A stretch of 5,364 nucleotides of DNA from Candidatus Bathyarchaeota archaeon (GTDB taxonomy: Archaea; Thermoproteota; Bathyarchaeia; Bathyarchaeales; Bathyarchaeaceae), in assembly GCA_020344715.1 (NCBI GenBank), contig CP070828.1, forward strand, positions 406,482 through 411,845. The letters are read 5' to 3'. Of the stretch, positions 1 to 5,108 are shown piece by piece (position 1 is the first letter of the stretch; each line of letters opens with the position of its first letter). The notes beneath the pieces are model-generated. The model worked only from the letters and a program-made list of their open reading frames with translations, was not told the DNA's origin and searched no databases. The position numbers were made by a program, and so were the translations under genes.

Positions 1-1
1 A

Positions 2-517
2 ATATGGATTAAACGCAACTACGAGAAATGCAGCGGATGCAGAAGATGCGAAATCGCCTGCACGATCCATCACGAAGGAAAGATCTGGCCCGAAGCCTCA
101 AGAATACGAATTTTCATGATTATTCCCGGAGTTGAGATTCCCCATCTCTGCTTCCAATGCACAAACTATCCCTGCGTTGAAGCTTGTCCGAGTGGCGCTC
201 TGCAGGTAGACCGTAATACTGGAGCGGTAAACGTAGTCGCTTCAGAATGCACTGCATGTGGTCTGTGCATAAAGGCTTGCCCCGGAAATGTTCCACACCT
301 CCACCCAGAAGAGAACCACATCATCATTTGCGATTTTTGTGACGGAACGCCGAAATGCGTCGAAGTCTGCCGAGAAGGCCGATGGAACACCCTAGCGCTT
401 GTTCCAAGAGAAAGAGAAGCTCCCCACAAGACCCTAGCCAAAACACCTCAACAACTCACACGTGAGGTCGCCAGAAGAATCCTTGGCGCTCGAATTGCAA
501 AGGAGATCTTGGATTGA
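2..517 (+). CDS. Polyferredoxin-like electron-transfer subunit of an aldehyde oxidoreductase (5' partial)
   Basis: Iron-sulfur protein expected to carry electrons to or from the AOR encoded next to it. The reading frame is open to the left edge, so the gene is cut there, probably by only a few codons. Numbering from base 2, there are 16 cysteines in four [4Fe-4S] motifs: C10-x2-C13-x2-C16-x3-C20, C50-x2-C53-x4-C58-x3-C62 followed by Pro, C83-x2-C86-x2-C89-x3-C93 followed by Pro, and C110-x2-C113-x5-C119-x3-C123. An internal ATG at 116 would drop the first motif, so it is not the true start. This arrangement is that of HycB/DmsB/YdhY-type subunits and of the small AorA subunit of bacterial AorABC. 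The last 35 or so residues are a charged helix. It overlaps the AOR start by one base, so the two are co-translated. Pairing with this AOR is inferred from that overlap. Confidence 0.9.
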   Translation: MWIKRNYEKCSGCRRCEIACTIHHEGKIWPEASRIRIFMIIPGVEIPHLCFQCTNYPCVEACPSGALQVDRNTGAVNVVASECTACGLCIKACPGNVPHLHPEENHIIICDFCDGTPKCVEVCREGRWNTLALVPREREAPHKTLAKTPQQLTREVARRILGARIAKEILD

Positions 518-519
518 TG
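501..519 (+). promoter_or_regulatory. Shine-Dalgarno and overlapping stop/start of the AOR gene
   Basis: AGGAG at 501-505 lies inside the end of the ferredoxin gene. Two in-frame starts follow: TTG at 514 (8-nt spacer) and ATG at 517 (11-nt spacer). The ATG shares its A with the ferredoxin TGA (TGATG). AOR proteins normally begin with Met just before a G-Y-x-G-K-x-L-x-I-N-L segment, which fits the ATG, so 517 is preferred. The TTG would add one residue. Confidence 0.6.
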
Positions 520-2385
520 AGGGGTTACGCTGGAAAATTCTTGGAGATAAACCTCTCCAGCGGAAACATCAAAGACACGAGATTCTCAGCCAAGGTCCTA
601 AGAGACTACATTGGCGGAAGAGGCCTAGCCACAAAGATTCTTTGGGACAGACTTGGCAAGAAATGGGAAACCGTAGACCCGCTTGGTCCCGAAAACATCT
701 TTCTCGTCTTAACCGGACCGTTCACAGGATACTTCCCAGGAACAAAAGTCTGTGTCTCTGGAAAGTCACCTCAGAGCAATGGCGTAGTCGGCTCGACAGT
801 TGCAGGTGAGTTTGGAATCGACTTGAAGTGCGCGGGCTATGATGGCCTCGTAATGACGGGACAAGCCGAAAAGCCCTGCTACATATTCCTATGCGACAGC
901 CACGTCGAAATAAAAGACGCTTCACTCATCTGGGGCAAAGGCGGAAGAGAAACTCTACGGTTTCTCGTTAGAAAATCGATCACGGAAATCAAGGGCATCA
1001 GGCCAAACTACGGAGAGGTAAAGGAACCGTCTATTCTCTACATCGGTCCAGCCGGAGAGAATAAAACGAGGGTTGCTGCTGTCGTCGCCAAGTATGCTCA
1101 TGGAGCAGGTTACGGTGGATATGGCGGCGTAATGGGCGCGAAGAGAGTGAAAGCAATCGTGGCAAAGGGGTTTGGTCCAATACCTGATGTACATGACAAG
1201 GAGAAGGTGATAGATCTGGCCCAACGTTTTTCTGAACGAAATTTCGAGATGAAACGGTGGAGACGCTGGGGAACCGGAGGCGGAGGCTACTATTTTGGAG
1301 CTGAAACAAGCTCTGAACCGATCAGAAACTGGCAGAATGAATGGCATGATTTGAAAAGCTACAAGAAAGAAGAATTCAACAAATACTGGGTTAAGAAATA
1401 CTGGGGAGATTTCGGCTGCCCAACAACGTGTCTCAAGCTTGCCGTGCTAAAAACTGGACGGTTCAAGGGAGCAGTATGCGACAATCCAGACTACGAGTTT
1501 GAAGCCTACATGGGAACAAACCTTGGAATATTCACCCCCCAAGAGAACATCTACTTATCCTACCTGGGCAACGAGCTAGGCTTGTGTGGAATCCAAGGCG
1601 GCGCCGTGCTCGGATTTGCCGCAGAACTCTACAACAGAGGAATATTGACAAAGAAAGAACTAGACGGAATAGAACCTGACTGGGCGAACGTTGAAGCCTT
1701 CGCAGCCCTCGCTAAAAACGTCGCCTTCAGAAAGGGAATCGGCGATATCCTAGCAGAAGGAGTCTATCGAGCAGCCGTGAAGCTTGGAGAACTCAAAGAC
1801 GCCGATCTACTCAAGTACGCCGTTCATGAGAAGGGCATAGCCATAGGAGCACACGGGGTTAGAAGCGAAGAAGACTTTATAGACAACATAGGCTACGCGT
1901 GCTCAGTTCAAGCTGGAGACCACACATCAGCAGCTTCTCTTCCGCTCTTCGACGGCGGTGAACTAGCCTCCATAATGGCGGATTCAGCTGTCCTCTGTAA
2001 TTTCACGGCATTCGGGATCAGCGACACAGAAAAAAATCGCTTTTACAAAGCAATAACAGGATGGCGGCAGACAAGAAGAGAATGGTATGAGAAAAAAGCT
2101 CTGAGAATACTCCATCTGCAAAGAGCTATGCTGCTTCTAGGAGGACCCGACGCCAAATGGAGACCAAGAGTGGATGACGACAATCCACCCAGGTTCTGGG
2201 AACCGCTGCCCTCTGGACCCTACAAAGGAAAAACCTTGGACAGAAAGAAGTTCGAGGAGTCAAGACGTGAATACTTTGAAGCTGCCGGCTGGGATGAAAA
2301 TGGAGTACCAAAGCCAGAGATCCTACGGAGATTGGACCTAGATGAGGTCGAAGCGAAGCTAAAAGACGTGGCCCTGATAGAATAG
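517..2385 (+). CDS. aor: Tungsten-type aldehyde ferredoxin oxidoreductase, catalytic subunit
   Basis: Oxidises an aldehyde to the carboxylate at a bis-pyranopterin tungsten (or molybdenum) site and passes electrons through one [4Fe-4S] cluster to ferredoxin; cytoplasmic. It has 622 residues, the usual AOR length. The N-terminal pterin-binding domain shows GYAGKFLEINLSSG, TGPFTGYFPGTK and AGYDGLVMTG, then GPAGEN (177-182) and a Gly-rich stretch ending VMGAKRVKAI (about 205-214). The cluster and substrate region follows: D298-x2-C301-x3-C305, then DYEFEA (326-331), NELGLC (352-357), GDH with H469, and D489-x3-L-C494, which holds the distal cluster Cys. Oddity: the first ligand of the family motif C-x2-C-x3-C is Asp298. 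C321 and C357 are other nearby thiols. It forms an operon with the upstream four-cluster ferredoxin. No AorC-like FAD subunit is seen here. The substrate cannot be told from sequence; a YdhV-like or other AOR-superfamily specificity is possible. Confidence 0.93.
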   Translation: MRGYAGKFLEINLSSGNIKDTRFSAKVLRDYIGGRGLATKILWDRLGKKWETVDPLGPENIFLVLTGPFTGYFPGTKVCVSGKSPQSNGVVGSTVAGEFGIDLKCAGYDGLVMTGQAEKPCYIFLCDSHVEIKDASLIWGKGGRETLRFLVRKSITEIKGIRPNYGEVKEPSILYIGPAGENKTRVAAVVAKYAHGAGYGGYGGVMGAKRVKAIVAKGFGPIPDVHDKEKVIDLAQRFSERNFEMKRWRRWGTGGGGYYFGAETSSEPIRNWQNEWHDLKSYKKEEFNKYWVKKYWGDFGCPTTCLKLAVLKTGRFKGAVCDNPDYEFEAYMGTNLGIFTPQENIYLSYLGNELGLCGIQGGAVLGFAAELYNRGILTKKELDGIEPDWANVEAFAALAKNVAFRKGIGDILAEGVYRAAVKLGELKDADLLKYAVHEKGIAIGAHGVRSEEDFIDNIGYACSVQAGDHTSAASLPLFDGGELASIMADSAVLCNFTAFGISDTEKNRFYKAITGWRQTRREWYEKKALRILHLQRAMLLLGGPDAKWRPRVDDDNPPRFWEPLPSGPYKGKTLDRKKFEESRREYFEAAGWDENGVPKPEILRRLDLDEVEAKLKDVALIE

Positions 2386-2414
2386 CTCAGCCTCCGTACG
2401 ATCTTGCTGCTTGA

Positions 2415-2636
2415 AGCGATTGCCAACCCGCGCGCGAAGGGGGAAGTATCATCAACCTGCTGCCACTGCCCCAAAAAATTTGTCAAGACGCTCGGGGAAA
2501 CTGTTTAGAAAAACCAGTCAACGTCGAATTCATACAATCTGCAATATCAGGAGCCAGCGAATGCAAATTCGCTCTTCACATCTGGTTCATGAACGAGAGC
2601 GTGTCTCTGATCCTTCTGCCACGCGTCAAGATGTAA
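2415..2636 (+). pseudogene. Remnant of an unrecognised cysteine-containing domain
   Basis: This frame is open for 73 codons between TGA at 2412 and TAA at 2634. It has no ATG, GTG or TTG near its beginning; the first ATG is at 2589, close to the end. Even so, the translation looks like real protein in the middle: LPQKICQDARGNCLEKPV, then VEFIQSAISGASECKFALHI at about 2523-2582. The I-x2-G-x3-C-x-F pattern is reminiscent of the ending of V4R or ATC-hydrolase-type ligand-binding domains, but this is a resemblance by eye only. It is most simply a decayed gene lacking its 5' part, starting 29 nt after the AOR stop. Its last bases overlap the end of the minus-strand 37-aa gene. It could also be chance coding-like sequence. 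Confidence 0.33.
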
Positions 2637-2739
2637 TACGTGTTCTTTTTGAATTCTGCTTCTTTTCTGTGTACTCGCCTAGAATTTCAGGAAATATCAC
2701 AATCACAGTAAAGATTAGGATGCCCCAAAGCTCAAGCAT
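2626..2739 (-). CDS. Small single-helix membrane protein, 37 aa, unknown function
   Basis: The translation is a short N-terminus, one hydrophobic helix LWGILIFTVIVIFPEIL (about residues 4-20) and a basic tail (KKQNSKRTR) that should stay in the cytoplasm. No family is recognised. The case for a real gene is its promoter: a 20-bp element identical to the one before the helical gene at 4468 lies at the same distance, with the first T of TTTATA 39 nt before the ATG (37 and 38 nt in the other two copies). GGGGATGA at 2743-2750 (read on the minus strand) resembles the consensus GGAGGTGA and sits just before the ATG. The in-frame TGA at 2743-2745 rules out a longer product. A 4-codon ORF begins at 2746 in another frame. 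The gene is divergent from the GNAT gene. Confidence 0.55.
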   Translation of the reverse strand: MLELWGILIFTVIVIFPEILGEYTEKKQNSKRTRITS

Positions 2740-2767
2740 CTTTCATCCCCAAGAAATACTACAATTC

Positions 2768-2787
2768 TTTTCTATAAATATCGTCTT
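2768..2787 (-). promoter_or_regulatory. Repeated promoter element, copy 3 (drives the 37-aa gene)
   Basis: Read on the minus strand this is AAGACGATATTTATAGAAAA, identical over all 20 bases to 4421-4440 on the plus strand. TTTATA is the archaeal TATA box, and transcription should begin near 2749, leaving a leader of about 10 nt. The identity runs past the TATA box on both sides, which is more than a generic BRE/TATA pair requires. Confidence 0.72.
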
Positions 2788-2792
2788 TCAAA

Positions 2793-2825
2793 GCATGATG
2801 TATTCCGGATTCTGATACATCATGC
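2793..2825. repeat. Perfect 11-bp inverted repeat, candidate operator or RNA hairpin
   Basis: GCATGATGTAT (2793-2803) and ATACATCATGC (2815-2825) are exact reverse complements separated by 11 nt. The arm centres are 22 bp apart, about two helical turns, as expected for a dimeric DNA-binding protein. It lies 5 bp upstream of the repeated promoter element of the minus-strand 37-aa gene and about 125 bp upstream of the GNAT start, inside their divergent spacer. No T-run follows on either side, so a terminator is unlikely. Confidence 0.65.
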
Positions 2826-2908
2826 GGGCCTAGGGTCCTTTGGTCTGGATGAATTGTGGATTCGGAAAAATCAACGAGTTCCAGATTTATCACACCCTCT
2901 TCCATAAG

Positions 2909-2918
2909 CCATAAAAAT
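2909..2918 (+). promoter_or_regulatory. Possible TATA box of the GNAT gene
   Basis: CCATAAAAAT lies about 37 nt before the ATG at 2951, in the same position as the TATA boxes of the other small genes here. It predicts a leader of about 10 nt. The match is weaker than the other promoters in the window. Confidence 0.4.
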
Positions 2919-2950
2919 TGAACAAATAACGGTCATAGTGGGTCGTTCAA

Positions 2951-3367
2951 ATGAGTCCTGAAATAATTCGGTATGATCCGATTTATCAGAAAGCCGTGAT
3001 TGATTTATGGAGAAAATGTGATTTGGTTGTTCCTCAAAATGATCCTGGCGAAGACATCCAGAGAAAACTTGCCTTTCAGCCTGAGTTGTTTTTCATTGCA
3101 GTAAAAGATGGTCAGGTCGTCGGCTCTATAATGGTTGGCTACGATGGTCATAGAGGGTGGTTAAATTATGTAGCAGTTTTACCTGCCTATCAGAAGCGAG
3201 GTTTTGGCAAGAAGCTGATTGATAAAGCTATTGATGAACTAGGGAAATTGGGTTGTCTGAAGGTGAACGTGCAAGTTCGCAGAAGCAATCCTTCAGCAGT
3301 CGGGTTCTACGAGCATCTTGGATTTAAGAACGACAACGTAGTTGGTTTAGGATTGAGATTAAAATAG
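2951..3367 (+). CDS. ypeA: GNAT family N-acetyltransferase, YpeA-like
   Basis: Transfers an acetyl group from acetyl-CoA to an amine; the substrate is not known. The protein is 138 residues, the length of a single GNAT domain. It matches the YpeA pattern along its length: LWRKCDLVVPQNDP (19-32), an EDIQRKL helix, GYDGHRG (63-69) on strand 4, then motif A VAVLPAYQKRGFGKKL (74-89) with the acetyl-CoA pyrophosphate loop Q-K-R-G-F-G, N113, and the motif B helix FYEHLGF (119-125). The ATG at 2951 starts directly at the domain. It stands alone, divergent from the 37-aa gene and convergent with the 42-aa gene. Codons end in T (GAT, GGT, GTT, TTT) more often than in the AOR gene, which may mean a different origin. 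The family is confident. The gene symbol reflects family resemblance only. Confidence 0.9.
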   Translation: MSPEIIRYDPIYQKAVIDLWRKCDLVVPQNDPGEDIQRKLAFQPELFFIAVKDGQVVGSIMVGYDGHRGWLNYVAVLPAYQKRGFGKKLIDKAIDELGKLGCLKVNVQVRRSNPSAVGFYEHLGFKNDNVVGLGLRLK

Positions 3368-3370
3368 TAC

Positions 3371-3416
3371 CTGTCCATGACAGCAGTATGACTGGCAGTC
3401 ACCTTCTTCAGAAGAA
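3371..3416. repeat. Three short inverted repeats in the 3' convergent spacer
   Basis: Starting three bases after the GNAT stop there are CTGTC-cat-GACAG (3371-3383), GACTG-g-CAGTC (3390-3400) and TTCTTC-a-GAAGAA (3404-3416). They lie between the convergent GNAT and 42-aa genes and could form small 3' hairpins in either transcript. Arms are only 5-6 bp, so each alone could be chance. Confidence 0.3.
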
Positions 3417-3454
3417 TATGAGCACCAATGTAAGACCGAATGGCCGTTAGCTTC

Positions 3455-3583
3455 TTACTTGTCTTTTGTTGGTTTCCATTTGCCCATGATGGTTCCTTTT
3501 CTGCCTTTCTTGGTTGAACGCTGTCTCACTTTCATGTAATGTGCTTTGATCTTGATTCTTTTTCTGGGCTTCTTTTTGGACAT
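3455..3583 (-). CDS. Very basic 42-aa protein, unknown function (possible nucleic-acid binder)
   Basis: The minus-strand frame from ATG (3583-3581) to TAA encodes 42 residues, about 19 of them Lys or Arg, beginning MSKKKPRKRIKIKAHYMKV and ending GKWKPTKDK. There is one Trp, no Cys, and almost no acidic residues. Such a composition fits an RNA, ribosome or DNA-associated small protein; K-x-K-A-H segments of this kind are seen in small archaeal basic proteins, but no named family is claimed. The frame is open upstream to a TAG at 3614-3616, so a start at the TTG (3592-3590, adding three residues) is possible. No clear Shine-Dalgarno or TATA box is seen. It converges on the GNAT gene. Confidence 0.5.
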   Translation of the reverse strand: MSKKKPRKRIKIKAHYMKVRQRSTKKGRKGTIMGKWKPTKDK

Positions 3584-3832
3584 ATCGATCAAGACAATCT
3601 CTGGTCGTTGCTGCTAAAGAACGTTATGAACGCTGAATAATGAGTCTCCTTGAATATCTACTGCAACCTAATGAACTATGCGCGTTTTAGATTCACGTCA
3701 TTTGGATTTCTATTTCAGACTGTAGCAATCTCCCATGTTTACAATCCTATTGGTAGCAGCATTTTGCGTGTTAGTAGGTGTCCGCGTGTTCTCCTGTAAT
3801 ATGTCAAAAATGAGAACATTCCCTTCCATGAA
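3584..3832. other. Intergenic stretch with a loose inverted repeat upstream of the zinc-ribbon promoter
   Basis: This lies between the divergent 42-aa and zinc-ribbon genes. TGTTCTC (3787-3793) and GAGAACA (3812-3818) form a 7-bp inverted repeat with an 18-nt spacer, ending 15-20 bp before the promoter element. A reading frame beginning at 3735 has a hydrophobic start but runs through the promoter and into the zinc-ribbon gene, so it is not called. Nothing else is recognised. Confidence 0.35.
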
Positions 3833-3853
3833 GGATGATATTTATAGAAAACA
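3833..3853 (+). promoter_or_regulatory. Repeated promoter element, copy 1 (drives the zinc-ribbon gene)
   Basis: GATATTTATAGAAAACA (3837-3853) is identical to 4426-4442. The bases just before it are GGAT rather than GAC. TTTATA at 3841 is 37 nt before the ATG at 3878, giving a leader of about 8 nt. GGTGA at 3869-3873 may serve as a Shine-Dalgarno. Similarity to copy 2 continues, more loosely, down to the start codon (TTTGGTG versus CTTGGTG, then AATGGAA in both). Confidence 0.75.
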
Positions 3854-3877
3854 GGAGCATTCTAGTTTGGTGACGCA

Positions 3878-4177
3878 ATGGAACGCCAATTTCCAGAGAC
3901 ATCGATCACGTGTGCCCACGCTGGATGCGGCAGGGCGTTCGGTGAGCCAACAGAGCTCACGGTCCGAGTAAATGATTCGATGGAAACCTACTCAGCTTGT
4001 CCATACTGCTTTACTCCGGTAGACGAAAAGAAGACAGAAGATCCGCAGGCGTCTACGGAAGCGACTGAGATACACGTCGAGCAAGTAACCTTGGATTTTC
4101 TCAGAGAAATGGAAATCCTTTCCGACGCAGACGGGAGATACTTGACCCAACTAGCGAGCAAGTACGTTTCAGCTTGA
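3878..4177 (+). CDS. Small zinc-ribbon protein with helical C-terminus, 99 aa
   Basis: The N-terminal half is a zinc-ribbon: C12-x4-C17-G, then F-G-E-P-T-E-L-T, then Y-S-A-C41-P-Y-C44-F, so four cysteines for one zinc. The spacing of the first pair (C-x4-C, with His14 between) is wider than the usual C-x2-C. Small archaeal proteins with a C-x2-C-x-F-x2-P-x2-L-T...Y-x-A-C-P-Y-C pattern are known, generally without assigned function. After an acidic linker (about 48-63) the C-terminus (about 66-99) looks helical (VEQVTLDFLREMEILSDADG). The start is fixed by the promoter 37 nt upstream. A role in transcription or a protein complex is possible but is a guess. Confidence 0.75.
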   Translation: MERQFPETSITCAHAGCGRAFGEPTELTVRVNDSMETYSACPYCFTPVDEKKTEDPQASTEATEIHVEQVTLDFLREMEILSDADGRYLTQLASKYVSA

Positions 4178-4420
4178 GAGCAACGTTATCACGCGGGCCG
4201 CATCGGTTAACCTCACGGCGACTGATGAATCCTTTTCATGAACATGAGCAGACTCCTAGCTTTTTCCACGTTGTTGCCAGCATCCTGATTTTTCTATATC
4301 TTGAATATGCAACATCGAAACTCTGGCAGAAGACCTGTACGTAGTGATAAGCCACATTATGCCAAGCAACGTTTTCAGAGGGCGCCCATATATCGAAGGT
4401 TGGAATATCGTGGGTTCTAG
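4178..4420. other. Intergenic stretch; possible 39-aa membrane ORF, no firm gene
   Basis: An ATG at 4225 opens a 39-codon frame to TAG at 4342-4344 with a hydrophobic segment SFFHVVASILIFLYLEYA. It has no TATA box or Shine-Dalgarno of its own, but it could be read from the zinc-ribbon transcript 48 nt upstream. T-runs at 4261-4265 and 4289-4293 could instead end that transcript. GGGCGCCC (4380-4387) and an AATATCG/CGATATT inverted repeat (4404-4410 with 4425-4431) precede the next promoter. Confidence 0.25.
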
Positions 4421-4442
4421 AAGACGATATTTATAGAAAACA
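4421..4442 (+). promoter_or_regulatory. Repeated promoter element, copy 2 (drives the helical small gene)
   Basis: AAGACGATATTTATAGAAAA at 4421-4440 matches 2768-2787 on the opposite strand exactly, and 4426-4442 matches 3837-3853 exactly. TTTATA at 4430 is 38 nt before the ATG at 4468. The palindrome TTCTAGAA (4415-4422) abuts the element in the BRE position. Confidence 0.75.
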
Positions 4443-4467
4443 AGGCTATACTATCTTGGTGTCAGGA

Positions 4468-4692
4468 ATGGAAATGGTCAAGGTTCCAGAGTCGTTCGCA
4501 GTGCAGCAGGTCAAGAGAACACGGTCTCTTCAGGATTTCATAAACCGATTTGAAGAGCAAATGGGTCGAGAATTAACCGAGCGACAGATCGCCACCCTCA
4601 TCAAGCATGCAGAGGAACTGATTTCTGCAGTCGAAAAGGAAATCACTGTAGCTACGCTCGTGCTACACCAACTCGAAGACAAGCTCTCCTAG
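4468..4692 (+). CDS. Small helical protein of unknown function, 74 aa
   Basis: No family is recognised. The protein is charged and predicted to be nearly all helix: SLQDFINRFEEQMGRELTER, followed by helices carrying the heptad-like IATLIKHAEELISAVEKEI and ending LHQLEDKLS. There is no Cys, signal peptide or membrane segment, so it is probably cytosolic and may oligomerise through the last helix. The frame also has TTG at 4456 and GTG at 4459, which would give 78 or 77 residues. The ATG at 4468 is preferred because the shared promoter puts the transcription start near 4459 and because AATGGAA aligns with the zinc-ribbon start. A leaderless GTG start at 4459 remains possible. Confidence 0.68.
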   Translation: MEMVKVPESFAVQQVKRTRSLQDFINRFEEQMGRELTERQIATLIKHAEELISAVEKEITVATLVLHQLEDKLS

Positions 4693-4760
4693 GCAAACAT
4701 CTATTCTACCGTGTCTGCCCCAACAAATTACCACCGAAAAAGGAAATAAAATCAGTTTTT
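4693..4760. terminator. Convergent T-rich termination region
   Basis: This 59-bp spacer separates the helical gene (+) and the winged-helix gene (-). The plus strand has TTTTT at 4756-4760. The minus strand reads TTTTATTTCCTTTTT across 4737-4751. Archaeal RNA polymerase stops at such oligo-T tracts without a hairpin, so both convergent transcripts could end here. Confidence 0.45.
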
Positions 4761-5030
4761 CTTGAGTTTCTCCCGCAAGACCCTTAACGCTTGTACTTTT
4801 TCATCGTTATGGTTCAGCTGGTAGACTACAGAAACCTTTCCCACCTTACAATGTGTTATCAGTCCTCGTTCAAGCAACACGCATACTACCCGTGAGATGC
4901 TTCCTGGGTTCTTGCCGACTCGACGTGCGACCTCTCTGAGGTTCATCCATTGATCAGGATATTCAAGAAATAGATCCAAGACTAAAAGGAAAATCGAGGG
5001 ACCCAGCAACTCGCTAAGCAGGTCTTTCAT
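4752..5030 (-). CDS. Winged helix-turn-helix transcriptional regulator, 92 aa
   Basis: Single-domain DNA-binding protein of the MarR/ArsR-like archaeal winged-helix type. Residues 1-26 form the first helices (LLGPSIFLLVLDLFLEYP). The helix-turn-helix follows at about 31-57 (LREVARRVGKNPGSISRVV, then LLERGLI), with the wing at about 58-72 (HCKVGKVSVVYQL) and a basic C-terminal helix. The ATG lies 27 nt downstream of the centre of a TATA box, so the message is probably leaderless. It is divergent from the pyruvate-kinase-C-like gene with a palindrome between them, the classic layout of a local autoregulator. No ligand or metal-binding motif is visible. Target and effector are unknown. Confidence 0.85.
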   Translation of the reverse strand: MKDLLSELLGPSIFLLVLDLFLEYPDQWMNLREVARRVGKNPGSISRVVCVLLERGLITHCKVGKVSVVYQLNHNDEKVQALRVLREKLKKN

Positions 5031-5044
5031 AGATTCTAAATAGG

Positions 5045-5061
5045 TTCCTAGGAAATAAAAA
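5045..5061 (-). promoter_or_regulatory. TATA box and adjacent palindrome of the regulator gene
   Basis: On the minus strand TTTTTATTT (5061-5053) is centred 27 nt before the regulator ATG, predicting transcription from the first base of the codon. TTCCTAGGAA (5045-5054), a perfect 10-bp palindrome, abuts it on the downstream side, where a bound protein would block initiation. Confidence 0.55.
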
Positions 5062-5072
5062 GGTTATTCAGA

Positions 5073-5093
5073 ATTGACCAAACGTTGGTCAAT
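5073..5093. promoter_or_regulatory. Candidate operator: 9-bp-arm palindrome between divergent genes
   Basis: ATTGACCAA-ACG-TTGGTCAAT has perfect 9-bp arms and a 3-bp spacer. It lies 12 bp behind the minus-strand TATA box and about 28 bp behind the plus-strand one, so a protein bound here could act on both genes. The winged-helix protein encoded next door is the obvious candidate, by inference from position. Confidence 0.62.
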
Positions 5094-5108
5094 ATAAGCA
5101 TTCGTTGT

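Noticed and set aside
116..517. Start of the ferredoxin gene at the ATG at 116
   Set aside because: The frame is open upstream and encodes the first C-x2-C-x2-C-x3-C motif, so starting at 116 would delete a cluster site.
2411..2815. 134-codon plus-strand frame beginning at TTG
   Set aside because: Composition is not protein-like (Arg/Ser-rich, no domain). It overlaps the 37-aa gene and runs through its promoter and into the inverted repeat; it is a chance frame.
2930..2960. T-loop-like GTTCAAAT before the GNAT start, suggesting a tRNA end
   Set aside because: The flanking five bases do not pair as a T-stem, and no acceptor, D or anticodon arm lies upstream.
3735..3971. 78-codon plus-strand frame with a hydrophobic N-terminus
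   Set aside because: It runs through promoter copy 1 and far into the zinc-ribbon gene in another frame, and its C-terminal half is just the shadow of those. It has no promoter or Shine-Dalgarno of its own.
4222..4288. Possible C/D-box guide RNA (CTGATGA ... CTGA)
   Set aside because: The C box lacks the purine before TGATGA, and no convincing C'/D' pair lies between the boxes.
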